Assembly (NCBI RefSeq): GCF_030622045.1
Contig: NZ_CP130886.1
Location: 6,456,001-6,520,000 of the forward strand
Origin: Planctellipticum variicoloris
GTDB lineage: Bacteria > Planctomycetota > Planctomycetia > Planctomycetales > Planctomycetaceae
Reading direction: 5' to 3'
DNA: 64,000 nucleotides
Shown here: positions 21,144-29,187 of the stretch, piece after piece
Layout: every line of letters begins with the position of its first letter
Numbering within the stretch: the first letter of the stretch is position 1
The notes under the pieces: generated by a model
The model's input: only the letters and a program-made list of their open reading frames with translations
Told to the model about the DNA's origin: nothing
The model's database searches: none
Translations under genes and position numbers: made by a program

Positions 21144-21587
21144 TCAGAGCCAGAGTCTCAAACAGCGATCAAACCAGTTCACCAGCAACAGGCCCAGAAT
21201 GAGCGCCGCGATTGTCGCCGAGAGGACTTTCCCTGGAGGAGCGATCCATCCCGAGATCCGTAGAAGTCGATATGGGATCTGACCGGCGATCAGCAGGGCC
21301 GCCAGCCAGCCGAGGCGATGCGTGGTGAAGGCTTCCTGCCAGCGGCCGTGGGCCAGATGGATCTGACTGCGAGTCATGCCGCAGAGCAGACAGTCGATGC
21401 CGAGCAGCGAGCGGGCCGTACAGGATTCCGGCAGCGGGCTGTCCGGGAAAACTGCCAGCGCCACCTTCTGATCCGCGCGGACTTCGAGTACCAGCGCGGC
21501 CAAGATCACCAGCATGGAGAGCCACAGCCACGCCATATCGGATGTCAGACGGGTTCGGTCGCACTGCGGCGAATGCTGACTGGCCAT
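21144..21587 (-). CDS. DUF2752 membrane protein
   Basis: A 147-residue protein with three hydrophobic spans (about residues 19-37, 92-107 and 118-137). The DUF2752 core is present: C-T-A-R-S-L-L-G-I-D-C-L-L-C-G-M-T-R-S, with paired cysteines and the G-M-T-R turn, then H-x-G-R-W-x-x-A. Function of the family is unknown. It starts 21 bases after the stop of the STAS-domain gene and is probably co-transcribed with it and with cinA upstream. Confidence 0.82.
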   Translation of the reverse strand: MASQHSPQCDRTRLTSDMAWLWLSMLVILAALVLEVRADQKVALAVFPDSPLPESCTARSLLGIDCLLCGMTRSQIHLAHGRWQEAFTTHRLGWLAALLIAGQIPYRLLRISGWIAPPGKVLSATIAALILGLLLVNWFDRCLRLWL

Positions 21588-21608
21588 GGTTCGTCGATGA
21601 TCCGACTT

Positions 21609-21962
21609 TCAAACCGGAACGTCTTTGATGACGAACAGCGAATCGAGATTCGTGATCCGCAGGACTTCGCGGATGTCCTCGGAGGGGTTGTAGAGTTCGA
21701 TCTGATCGACTCTCCGCCGCAACGACGTCAGCAGACCCAGCATGCCGCTAGGGATCAGTTTGACGCCGGTGAGGTCGAATGCGAGCGTGCGGACGGGATA
21801 CTCGCCGAGCAGCGCCAGCAACTGCTCGCGGTAGCCGGCGATGCAGATTTCGTCGGGAATATCCCTTCCCGAAAACCCGACGACGGTGAGCTCGCCAATT
21901 TCGTAAACATTGAGCAGGGGCTCGCCGTTCAGAGAGACTCGCGGCTCGGGATTGTCGTTCAT
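21609..21962 (-). CDS. STAS-domain protein (anti-sigma factor antagonist-like)
   Basis: A 117-residue single-domain protein. The ATG at 21962 begins the conserved region (MNDNPEPRVSL ... VYEIGELTVVGF); a longer frame to 22058 is less likely. The STAS core is visible as V-R-T-L-A-F-D-L-T-G-V-K-L-I-P-S-G-M-L-G-L-L. The serine in I-P-S-G-M sits where SpoIIAA-type antagonists are phosphorylated, so partner-switching with an anti-sigma kinase is plausible. No such kinase is adjacent. Confidence 0.85.
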   Translation of the reverse strand: MNDNPEPRVSLNGEPLLNVYEIGELTVVGFSGRDIPDEICIAGYREQLLALLGEYPVRTLAFDLTGVKLIPSGMLGLLTSLRRRVDQIELYNPSEDIREVLRITNLDSLFVIKDVPV

Positions 21963-22029
21963 GGTTCGAGATCCTGGAACTGCCCGGCGGCGTCGAGCCA
22001 CCACATTGAAAGGAGGGGAGAATCTTCGA

Positions 22030-22596
22030 CTATACCTCCGGCGGCGCTCCGACACCACGAGTTTCTGCAGCGACGGCGATTGCGGTCCTCAAGAGCTGCC
22101 AGGCGGCCAGTCGCTGGCGGAGCTCCCGCTCCGACGCCCCCGCGACGAGGTCAGCGGGGAATTTCGGGAGCCGATGACGAACGTGACCCTGTGAATCGCG
22201 AGTGGCCCAGCCGTGAAACGCCAGCCCGTCGAGATCGACCGGGGCACCGGGTCCGAGATGGCCGGTGATCGCCACGGCGAAATCCGCCTGCGGCGTCCGT
22301 TCCAGAACACCCTCCGCCATGGCCGCTGCCGTTTCGCCGCTGACGACTCCCGGTCCATCCGACTCAAAGTGGCTGGCCGGGACGCCGAGCCAGGCGGTTT
22401 TCGTCGCTTCCTGGTAGACGACGGCGGATCCGCAGAAAAAGCGTGAAACGCCTGGGATGCGGGCGAGGTGGGCGGCGGCCAGACCGGCGGTGCAGCTTTC
22501 GGCGAGGACGAGTTGCAGGTTCTTACGCTCGAGGACCAGGGCCAGTTCGCGGGCGACAACCAGCAGCGCTTCATCTGAGGGAAGCTCGGTTGACAT
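22030..22596 (-). CDS. CinA C-terminal-domain protein (NMN amidohydrolase)
   Basis: A 188-residue stand-alone CinA C-domain (PncC-type), which deamidates nicotinamide mononucleotide in pyridine nucleotide recycling. Motifs: L-V-L-A-E-S-C-T-A-G-L-A-A (residues 28-40), G-S-A-V-V-Y-Q-E-A-T-K and, near the end of the domain, F-A-V-A-I-T-G-H-L-G-P-G. Many proteins here read TGIAGP; the isoleucine-alanine is changed to histidine-leucine. Start ATG 22596. First gene of a likely leftward cluster cinA, STAS, DUF2752. Confidence 0.88.
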   Translation of the reverse strand: MSTELPSDEALLVVARELALVLERKNLQLVLAESCTAGLAAAHLARIPGVSRFFCGSAVVYQEATKTAWLGVPASHFESDGPGVVSGETAAAMAEGVLERTPQADFAVAITGHLGPGAPVDLDGLAFHGWATRDSQGHVRHRLPKFPADLVAGASERELRQRLAAWQLLRTAIAVAAETRGVGAPPEV

Positions 22597-22894
22597 TAAC
22601 GATTATCCTGCAGGTTTGACGTGGATTCAGGGCGGGTTTGAGGCCATTGCGGCGCCCTGAACTTGAGGGAAACAGACGCGATTTCAGCGTGATCTGGCGT
22701 TTGAGAAATCCGTTGGTCTCATCGTAGCGACTCTGCCGATCAATCTGGTACGCCAGTCGCGTCGCCCGCTGCGATCGGAAATCTCAAGCGGGCGATGACT
22801 CCCGACTGGTGCAAGTGGAATGCTCACGGCGCCGCGACGACCCAGACGCGGACTGCCGTCTCCGCAGGCGTTCCACAGGGGGGAGAGGGTGGGC
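22597..22894. other. Divergent promoter region, no gene seen
   Basis: About 300 bases between the leftward cinA-type gene and the rightward secreted-protein gene. It should carry two promoters. I see no repeat-family member, hairpin or credible small gene in it. Confidence 0.4.
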
Positions 22895-23953
22895 ATGCTG
22901 CGCTCCAGAGTGAGCGGCTACCTGCGGTGCGCCATGAGCACCGGGGCCGCATTAGTCGCTTTGCTGCCGGCGGCGATCGCGCCGGCGGCGGAAGGGATCG
23001 ACGCGAAGGGCGAGGTGACGCGGGTCCAGTTTCGTCGACCAGCTCGCGATGCTGAGTCTGATGACTGGCTCTACCGCGGCATCGAAACGCTTCAGCCGGG
23101 CAGTTCGTCGAGCGCGACACGCCGCGCGGCGATCAGCGAACTGCCCCTGGATCGACTTCGACCGGAAGCCCGCGCCCGGGCCGAGTCGATCCTGAAGGAC
23201 GTCGGTCTCTTCCGCCGCCTGCCTGCCCTGCAGTTCGAAGTGGATCCGGATGTCTATCGTTACTTCCTCGAACATCCGGACGTCGCCGTCGGAACCTGGC
23301 GGGCGATGGAGATTTCGAAGTTCGAGTTGAAGCCGGTTCGCGCCGGTGTCTACCACGCGGATGCCGGCGACGGCTCGGTCGGCGAGGTGGAAGTGTTCTA
23401 TCGCACGCCCGGCGACACGTTGATCGCCTGCGACGGCGCATTCAAGAGTCCGTTGCTGGCCCGACCGATCGTGGCGCGAGCCCTGATGCGCGTCCAGACG
23501 GAGTTTCATCGCGAAATGGATGGTCGCGTGGTCGCTGTTCAGAACGGCGACGTCTTCGTGCAGTTTCCCTCCACGACGGTTGAGACCGTGGCGAAGATCA
23601 TCTCGCCCGTCAGCCACTCGATCGCGGATCGAAATTTCAAGCAGATTACGCTGTTCATGTACATGATGTCTCAGGCCGCGGGCAAACAGCCGGGCTGGGT
23701 GGAATCGATCGGTCGCCGGCTGGATCAGGTCAGCGACGAGGAGCGGGTCGAGTTCCTGGAGATGGCCGCCCGGGCCTACATCACAGCCCGTCGGCGGGAA
23801 CTCGGTGCGAACGAGCCGGATAAATCCTTCTCTGTCGACGAAATCCTGTCGCCGCTCCGGCAGTCCAACAGCGTCGATCCGATGGGGACCGCCGTGATCC
23901 GGGCGGCCGCTGGAGAGAGTCCAATGAATCTTCCCGGGCCAGCTCGCCGCTGA
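22895..23953 (+). CDS. Secreted protein of unknown function
   Basis: A 352-residue protein. The ATG at 22895 has a strong upstream GGGGGGAGAGGG and begins a signal sequence (MLRSRVSGYLRCAMSTGAAL ... IAPAAEG), so it is preferred over the frame start at 22820. After the signal comes a region with P-L-D-R-L-R-P-E-A, then F-E-V-D-P-D-V-Y-R-Y-F-L-E-H-P-D, a mixed alpha/beta body, and a helical C-terminus. The F-L-E-H-P-D-V segment resembles planctomycete hypothetical exported proteins. No catalytic motif recognised. Confidence 0.7.
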   Translation: MLRSRVSGYLRCAMSTGAALVALLPAAIAPAAEGIDAKGEVTRVQFRRPARDAESDDWLYRGIETLQPGSSSSATRRAAISELPLDRLRPEARARAESILKDVGLFRRLPALQFEVDPDVYRYFLEHPDVAVGTWRAMEISKFELKPVRAGVYHADAGDGSVGEVEVFYRTPGDTLIACDGAFKSPLLARPIVARALMRVQTEFHREMDGRVVAVQNGDVFVQFPSTTVETVAKIISPVSHSIADRNFKQITLFMYMMSQAAGKQPGWVESIGRRLDQVSDEERVEFLEMAARAYITARRRELGANEPDKSFSVDEILSPLRQSNSVDPMGTAVIRAAAGESPMNLPGPARR

Positions 23954-24123
23954 AATCGTTCTAATCGTCAAGTTCCGCGCCAGGCGGCGAATCGTCACTC
24001 GGTCCGCAGGGATGGCGAGCGGGAAACGCTCCGACGACCGTTTGACGTTCTATGCTTCCGTCGATGGACTGCATCTCGAACCGATGCAGCCGGTTTCGAC
24101 GGAATCTCTGAGAACGCAGGCCG

Positions 24124-24972
24124 ATGAGCGCTTCAGTCCTGGTCGACGACGCCGACGTCCGGTCTGACGATCTGTCGGACATTTTCGATCATTACGTCGC
24201 CGATGAGAATCTGCCGTCGCCGGAATGGCTGACGCGGCTCAAGCTCGAACGGCCGCGGCGCAACGTCCGTTGCCTGAGTCTGTCCACGCGGATCGGCAAG
24301 CGCGTGCTCGACATCGTCGGAGCCCTGGTGCTGCTGACGATCCTTGCCGTTCCGATGGTCGTCACAGCGATCGCCGTCCGGCTGACGTCCCGCGGTCCGA
24401 TCATCTTCCGGCAGACGCGAGTCGGACTGAATCAGCGCAGTCGGCGGCGCGATCGGCGAAACCGGATCTTCCAGCCGCTCGCGGACGGGGAGGAACGGCG
24501 GCAATCGGAGAGAGATCGTCGTCAGACGTACGGATTCGGTCTGCCATTCACGATCTACAAGTTCCGAACCATGCGGATCGACGCCGAGAAGGATGGCGCC
24601 CGCTTCGCCGTGGCCAACGATCCGCGCGTGACGCCGATCGGGGGCTTCCTCCGCAAGACCCGGCTCGACGAAGTTCCGCAGTTGTGGAATGTCCTGCGGG
24701 GCGAGATGTCGCTCGTCGGTCCCCGTCCCGAACGCCCGGAATTCATCGAGAAGCTGTCGGTCGAAGTTCCCAACTACCTGCATCGCCTGGGACTGAAGCC
24801 GGGACTGACCGGTCTGGCTCAAGTCATCAACGGCTACGACAACGACATCGACGGCTTCCGTCGGAAGGTGAGCCTGGATCTGCTGTACCTGCAGAACTGC
24901 TGCGTCTGGAACGACGTCAAGGTGCTGCTGCGCACCGTGCGTGTCGTGCTGACAGGCAGCGGGGCTCTGTAA
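24124..24972 (+). CDS. Undecaprenyl-phosphate sugar phosphotransferase (bacterial sugar transferase family)
   Basis: A 282-residue initiating glycosyl-1-phosphate transferase of the WcaJ/EpsL type, which links the first sugar phosphate to undecaprenyl phosphate at the inner membrane for exopolysaccharide or O-antigen assembly. A reentrant membrane helix (VLDIVGALVLLTILAVPMVV, about residues 61-80) is followed by G-P-I-I-F-R-Q-T-R-V-G, Y-K-F-R-T-M, L-R-K-T-R-L-D-E-V-P-Q-L-W-N-V and V-G-P-R-P-E-R-P-E-F. Between R-V-G and Y-K-F it has about 40 extra, arginine-rich residues (R-R-R-D-R-R-N-R ...). No other polysaccharide genes are adjacent, so it stands alone. Confidence 0.92.
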   Translation: MSASVLVDDADVRSDDLSDIFDHYVADENLPSPEWLTRLKLERPRRNVRCLSLSTRIGKRVLDIVGALVLLTILAVPMVVTAIAVRLTSRGPIIFRQTRVGLNQRSRRRDRRNRIFQPLADGEERRQSERDRRQTYGFGLPFTIYKFRTMRIDAEKDGARFAVANDPRVTPIGGFLRKTRLDEVPQLWNVLRGEMSLVGPRPERPEFIEKLSVEVPNYLHRLGLKPGLTGLAQVINGYDNDIDGFRRKVSLDLLYLQNCCVWNDVKVLLRTVRVVLTGSGAL

Positions 24973-25185
24973 AGACGAAGATCTCTCGCAGAACGGAACG
25001 CAGAGGCCGCGGAGAAGACGGAAGACTTCACGCAACGGCGTAACGGCTACACCGTCGAATGAGGAAGGCGGAATCTCGAAAGGAAGAAGTCGAGAGTCAG
25101 CGAAGTCAGCCTGCCGATCGTCTTCTCTGGCGATGAGCGATCCGCCGTCTCCGCTGGCTACTCGCTATTCGCTCAGCCTGCTGAA
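24973..25185. repeat. Dispersed intergenic repeat, family A, copy 2
   Basis: Resembles 4128-4385 over most of its length (GACTTCACGCAACGGCG, GGAAGAAGTCGAGAGTCAGC, TCTTCTCTGGCGATGAGCGA, GGCTACTCGCTATTCGC). Lies immediately after the sugar transferase stop and before the decayed transposase. Confidence 0.75.
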
Positions 25186-25302
25186 TCACCGGCCACGAAC
25201 TGTGAGGCGCGCGGCGGCCGGGAACAGGGAATCCAGCGGAAACGAGATGGGAAACCCTGGCCTTAGGAGTATCGCATCTCCAAACCAAGGAAGGAGTTCC
25301 CC

Positions 25303-25957
25303 ATGGAAGGCCTTCTTTCACCCCGGACGGAGCGCCCCAAGCAGCGGTTGTCGAAGCCGTTGAGGTTTCTGAAAGACGCCGGGCTGAGAACGCGGTCTCT
25401 GATTGTGATCCATCGACTGGAGGGGCGCTCCCCCACCTGGATCTCCCTCTCGCTGAAGGTCAGTCGCAGCATGGTCTCTCGAACCGAACGCCGGTTCCGC
25501 GAGGCCGGCGAGGTCGGGTTGTTCGACCGTCGCGGCGGCAACGGGCCACGGAAACTGACCGAGGAATACCTGACGCAATTGCGAGAGGTCGTGGCCGGAG
25601 GCCGAAAAACAGCAGTGTCGGGAGCAGATCGAGGAACTGGTGACGCATCTGCCGACGAGCGAAGTGGCGGTCTGGGAGGACGAAATCGACATTCCGCTGA
25701 ACCCGAAACTCGGGCAGGACTGGATGCTGCGCGGCCCGCAGAAGCCGGTGTTCACGTCGGGGAAGAGCGAGAAGAGATCCCTGGCGGGGGCTCAGGACGC
25801 GCGGACGAAGGACCTGATCGTCATTGAAGGCCGCCGGAAAGACACGGCGTCGTTCGTGCTGCTGCCGTGGGAGCTGACGCAGCGTTATCCGCGGGCGAAG
25901 AAGATTCATGTCGACCTTGACAGCTCCGCGATTCACACGACCAGACCGGTGCGGTAG
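25303..25957 (+). pseudogene. Decayed IS630-family transposase
   Basis: Two frames together encode part of an IS630 transposase. Frame 1 (25303 to about 25597) holds the winged-helix DNA-binding part (S-L-K-V-S-R-S-M-V-S-R-T, G-L-F-D-R-R-G-G-N-G-P-R). After a one-base frame change near 25597 the DDE domain continues (VWEDEIDIPLNPKLGQDWML, then G-K-S-E-K-R-S-L-A-G-A, and I-H-V-D-L-D-S-S-A-I-H with the second aspartate). The frame ends at 25957, before the final catalytic glutamate. So it is frameshifted and truncated at the 3' end, and inactive. No clear terminal inverted repeats were identified. Confidence 0.75.
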
Positions 25958-26111
25958 CGTCTGGCGACGTCGCTGGGGCGCAAGCGGAGACTGCACAGGC
26001 CACCCAGCCGCCACTCAGGGCGATCGGGTAACGCAACCCCAGGACCGAAATCCTCGACAATCCACGCCGCATCCTCATTCGATGACGACGCATTCCCGTT
26101 CCGTGACGACG

Positions 26112-26206
26112 GCAGGGGTCAAAGACGGTCGCCAAGGGTTGACGAGCGCAGCGACGACACCCCCGGAACCGCGTTGCACGCCGCTCGACGCCGGGGGGGT
26201 CGCACT
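26112..26206. repeat. Dispersed repeat, family E, copy abutting the HTH gene
   Basis: Contains GGGGTCAAAGACGGTCGCC, AAGGGTTGACGAGCGCAGCG, ACGACACCCCCGGAACCGCG, TTGCACGCC and GGGGGGGTCGCAC. Its right end touches the stop codon of the HTH gene (TCA at 26206-26208). Same orientation as 27268-27368 and 30474-30597; inverted relative to 13231-13333. Confidence 0.78.
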
Positions 26207-26637
26207 CACAGATTCGCCGCCAGCAGGCTCACATCCACCCCGAAAAAGTCAGCCAGCTTCCGGATCATCAAACGACTGAACGCCTTCTTCCCCGCCAGAA
26301 CCTCCGACAGCGACGACTTCGCCAGCCCCGTCTCCCGGCTGAGCTCCGCCTGTGTGATCCCCCGGGCATCGAGCAGGTGCCGCAACATGTCGGCGTCCGA
26401 GGCCGGGCTGATGGCATGGTGGGCGTCCTCGTAGGTCGCCACCAGATCGCTCAGCGCGTCGAGGTAGGTCTCCTCGCCGTGATCGAGCTTCCCCCGGGCG
26501 AGCAGGCGGTCCATGACCTGCTGGGCCTCCGCCAGATGCACCTCGGACTGGATCGAGGCCAGCGGAAACGCCATCACGAGTTCGAGATACGAATCCCGGT
26601 CCTTGCCCTTCAGGCTGAACGTCGTACCGGTCGCCAT
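26206..26637 (-). CDS. HTH antitoxin-like protein (HigA/XRE type)
   Basis: A 143-residue protein. The N-terminal part is helical and acidic; the C-terminal part is an XRE helix-turn-helix (L-D-A-R-G-I-T-Q-A-E-L-S-R-E-T-G-L-A-K-S, then S-L-S-E-V-L-A-G-K-K-A-F) as in HigA-type antitoxins. Start ATG 26637, three bases after the stop of the upstream gene at 26641-27180. The upstream stop overlaps the AGGGGGTGA ribosome binding site, so the two genes are translationally coupled. This is the toxin-first order of higBA, but the partner does not look like HigB. The pair is bracketed by direct repeats (family E). Confidence 0.8.
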   Translation of the reverse strand: MATGTTFSLKGKDRDSYLELVMAFPLASIQSEVHLAEAQQVMDRLLARGKLDHGEETYLDALSDLVATYEDAHHAISPASDADMLRHLLDARGITQAELSRETGLAKSSLSEVLAGKKAFSRLMIRKLADFFGVDVSLLAANL

Positions 26638-26640
26638 CGC

Positions 26641-27180
26641 TCACCCCCTAAACTCCTCCAGAAACGCCTGGACCCTCTGCAACTCGCGCAGGAGCTGCTC
26701 CAGTTGCGCTCCACTCAACGAGGTCATCACCGGCGACGCCACGTACACACTCGCGACACCGCCCCAGACCCATGTCGCGCTCTCGATGACCAGGCCGTTG
26801 CGCGTTTCGTATCGCATCTGTTTCACTCGCGGGCGGTCGTCACCAACCTCACGGCAGCACCTGCGAATCCACGCCTCCAGGAACTTCACCAGTCCCGTCA
26901 GTTCGGCAAAATCGAGCAGGCACTTCTTGCCCCGGCTGCTGAAATGGACGCCCGTGAGAATCTCGTGGCGTTCGGCGTAGCGAGTAACGCCGACCACCGG
27001 CGCGAGGTCCAGAAAGTTGACCACTCCGCCCACGCGAGCTGTCGGCTCGTACTCATAGACGAGCCGCGAACCGGGTCCGACGAACTCCAGCAGCTGGTCG
27101 AGCGACCGCTCATCGCCCGACCACCAACCCGCGTCGTCGCCGAAACTGCCGCCGTCGGAATCGTCGTCGCGGACTGCCAT
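26641..27180 (-). CDS. Unknown protein paired with the HTH gene (candidate toxin or effector)
   Basis: A 179-residue protein with the ATG at 27180. A longer frame to 27384 would run through a family E repeat and is rejected. It begins acidic (M-A-V-R-D-D-D-S-D-G-G). The body has F-V-G-P-G-S-R-L-V-Y-E-Y-E, G-V-H-F-S-S-R-G-K-K-C-L-L-D-F-A-E-L and W-I-R-R-C-C-R-E-V. The end is a leucine-rich helix (L-E-Q-L-L-R-E-L-Q-R-V-Q-A-F-L-E-E-F). It lacks the HigB/RelE fold signature. I recognise no family. Order, coupling and the HTH partner suggest a toxin-antitoxin-like or regulated two-gene unit, which is inference. Confidence 0.65.
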   Translation of the reverse strand: MAVRDDDSDGGSFGDDAGWWSGDERSLDQLLEFVGPGSRLVYEYEPTARVGGVVNFLDLAPVVGVTRYAERHEILTGVHFSSRGKKCLLDFAELTGLVKFLEAWIRRCCREVGDDRPRVKQMRYETRNGLVIESATWVWGGVASVYVASPVMTSLSGAQLEQLLRELQRVQAFLEEFRG

Positions 27181-27267
27181 GAGTTGGGTCGCTCCGAGGA
27201 GAATGAACCCGATGATAGCCGAAGAACTGTCCTCACGGACAGAACCGTTCTCGCCGGCCGCCGAAAC

Positions 27268-27368
27268 GACCCCCGAAGGGGTCGAAGAGAGTAGCCGGGG
27301 GCTGAGGAGCGCGGCGACGACACCCCCGGAACCGCGGTGCACGCCACCCGACCCCGGCGGGGTCGCAC
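27268..27368. repeat. Dispersed repeat, family E, second direct copy
   Basis: GACCCCCGAAGGGGTCGAAG, AGAGTAGCCGGGGGCTGAGG, AGCGCGGCGACGACACCCCC, GGAACCGCGGTGCACGCC and CCCCGGCGGGGTCGCAC. Direct orientation relative to 26112-26206; the two copies flank the gene pair at 26206-27180. Confidence 0.8.
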
Positions 27369-27545
27369 TTTGCTTGCTTCGCACCGGTTTTCCCGCTCAG
27401 AGGCGCACTGCTGGCCCGACGACGGTCCAGCAGTGGCACTCGGAGGATTGTCACCGACTTGGCGACCTTGGCGTCAGCCGCAACCACTTGATCAGAATGT
27501 GGTTGCGACTCGACACGACGACCGCGTACGATTTGGTACGACCAG

Positions 27546-27574
27546 TTGACTTGCCTTCTTGGGCTGAATACATT
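27546..27574 (+). promoter_or_regulatory. Sigma-70-like promoter of the two-gene module
   Basis: TTGACT at 27546-27551 (5 of 6 to consensus), a 17-base spacer, then TACATT at 27569-27574 (4 of 6), about 62 bases before the ATG at 27636. The local DNA is AT-rich compared with the surroundings. A second hexamer TATATT at 27577-27582 is spaced too far from this -35. Confidence 0.5.
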
Positions 27575-27635
27575 TGTATATTCTTCTCGGCCAACGCCGG
27601 GTGTTCCAATTGCCTTTCGCTCGCGCGCGATAGCC

Positions 27636-28760
27636 ATGCACAACGCCGAATTCTTGAAGCCGAGGCTCATTGGGGCTCGGTTTGAACAACACGCGATCCC
27701 ACTCGATATGCTCCGCGATCTTTCGGCGCTGGAAGACCTGATTACGGACGTGGCAAAGTGGCATTTCCTCAAGCGTAATCCCGAGCGTAAGCGGTTGCGG
27801 CGCGGCTTCACGAAAGGTTTGGCGTTGAAACTCACGTCAATCGAGGAAGGAAGCGCCATTCCAGTCATCAGCCTGGTAATCGCTTCCAAGCTCCTGTTCC
27901 CGACGGAAGTTGAAGAATGTTTCGAGGCCGCCCGTGAGTCCATTGTGCGAGCGATTGGAGCGGCCGCTTCCGGCGATGACGTTGGGCGGTATATCCCGGA
28001 ACGAGTCCTCGGTCACTTCGAGAAAATCGGACGTGGTCTGCTCGATGGAGAGGCGATCGAATTTGCCTCCGGCGATTGCATCGCCCCTGTCGTATTGACG
28101 AAGGCGACGCGTCGCACTCTCCTGCTCGCTGGTCACGGGGTTTGTTCGGTGCAGGAGACGGTCACTCTCTATGGTCTGATTCCGGAAGCCGACCAGAAGG
28201 ACATGACCTTCCATATCGAGGTACCGGACGGGCGCAAAATAAAAGCCCCGCTCCTGGCGTCGTACAATGACACCGTCATGGAAGCATTCAATTGCTACAA
28301 ACAGAGTGCCCGTGTGTGCCTGCAGGGAATCGGCATCTTCAGCAGATCCAATCGGCTTGAGCACGTCGACAGCGTTGATCAGCTTGTGCTGATTGACGAA
28401 CTCGATGTCTATGCGCGGTTAACTGAGCTTGCGGCGCTTAAGGACGGCTGGCTGGACGGCGAAGGCAAAGCGCTGGATCCGTCCGAACTGAGATGGCTCG
28501 AAGACTGGTTCAGCTCGTTCATCCAGGATGACTTGCCGCTTCCACACCTGTATCCAACGATTGACGGAAAAGTCCGCGCCGAATGGACTCTTGGGCAGAA
28601 CGAAATTTCCTTGGAGTTTAACGTCGGAACGAAAGAGGCCTTTTGGCACTCGCTCGATCTCAGTACCGATGAATCCGAGGAGCGAACCGTCGCTCTGGAG
28701 GACGAAGATCAGATCCGAGAATTGATCGGCACGATTCAGAAATTCTCTGAGGGTCAGTGA
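27636..28760 (+). CDS. Unknown protein, first gene of a two-gene accessory module
   Basis: A 374-residue cytoplasmic protein. The ATG at 27636 begins MHNAEFLKPRLIGARFEQHA and is preferred over the open frame to 27546, which would run back into the promoter. The N-terminal part has a compact pattern (IPLDMLRDLSALEDLI, then K-R-L-R-R-G-F-T, L-T-S-I-E-E-G-S-A-I-P-V-I). The middle is beta-rich (F-H-I-E-V-P-D-G-R-K-I-K-A-P-L). The C-terminal domain has LKDGWLDGEGKALDP, L-P-L-P-H-L-Y-P-T and K-V-R-A-E-W-T-L. I do not know a function. Its GC content is clearly lower than its neighbours, suggesting transfer. Its stop overlaps the start of the next gene (TGATG). Confidence 0.72.
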   Translation: MHNAEFLKPRLIGARFEQHAIPLDMLRDLSALEDLITDVAKWHFLKRNPERKRLRRGFTKGLALKLTSIEEGSAIPVISLVIASKLLFPTEVEECFEAARESIVRAIGAAASGDDVGRYIPERVLGHFEKIGRGLLDGEAIEFASGDCIAPVVLTKATRRTLLLAGHGVCSVQETVTLYGLIPEADQKDMTFHIEVPDGRKIKAPLLASYNDTVMEAFNCYKQSARVCLQGIGIFSRSNRLEHVDSVDQLVLIDELDVYARLTELAALKDGWLDGEGKALDPSELRWLEDWFSSFIQDDLPLPHLYPTIDGKVRAEWTLGQNEISLEFNVGTKEAFWHSLDLSTDESEERTVALEDEDQIRELIGTIQKFSEGQ

Positions 28761-29146
28761 TGGAGGAAACAACTCTTCTGCATCGGCAGATCCACCCGTC
28801 CTGGATTCAAAACCATCGAGTCACTTCCCAGTCTTTCAAGCCAACGCCGAAGGATGAATTGAAGCTCTCGGTGTATGACGGAGATCAGATCTCTCCAGAA
28901 CGCTCGTGGCACCACTACACGTCGAGCCGTGGGCTCACGTCGGTGGGCGTCCGATCCGTATTGGTATCGGAGTGCAACGGAGCTGGGCTGCGTGCAACAC
29001 CCGATCCAGTAGAGTTTCCTGAGCACGTCTTGATCGACTACACCGAACTCACTTCAAACGGACAGATTGAGAAGGCCTCAAAGAAACTCAACGCTGCAGC
29101 GGAACAACGCGGTTGGCAGTACCAACCGAGCGATGACCGAAGATGA
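28760..29146 (+). CDS. Unknown protein, second gene of the two-gene accessory module
   Basis: A 128-residue protein whose ATG (28760-28762) overlaps the last base of the upstream TGA, so the two are translationally coupled; the GTG at 28757 is an alternative start. The sequence is distinctive: L-L-H-R-Q-I-H-P-S-W-I-Q, V-T-S-Q-S-F-K-P-T-P-K-D, K-L-S-V-Y-D-G-D-Q-I-S-P-E, W-x-H-Y-T, then F-P-E-H-V-L-I-D-Y and a C-terminal basic helix (K-A-S-K-K-L-N-A-A-A-E-Q-R-G-W). The conserved H-P-S-W and Y-D-G-D motifs look like an active or binding site. No function known to me. Low GC like its partner. Confidence 0.72.
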   Translation: MEETTLLHRQIHPSWIQNHRVTSQSFKPTPKDELKLSVYDGDQISPERSWHHYTSSRGLTSVGVRSVLVSECNGAGLRATPDPVEFPEHVLIDYTELTSNGQIEKASKKLNAAAEQRGWQYQPSDDRR

Positions 29147-29187
29147 TCGGCGCTGTATCCCACGGCTGGATCTGCCAGCCGGGAGCA

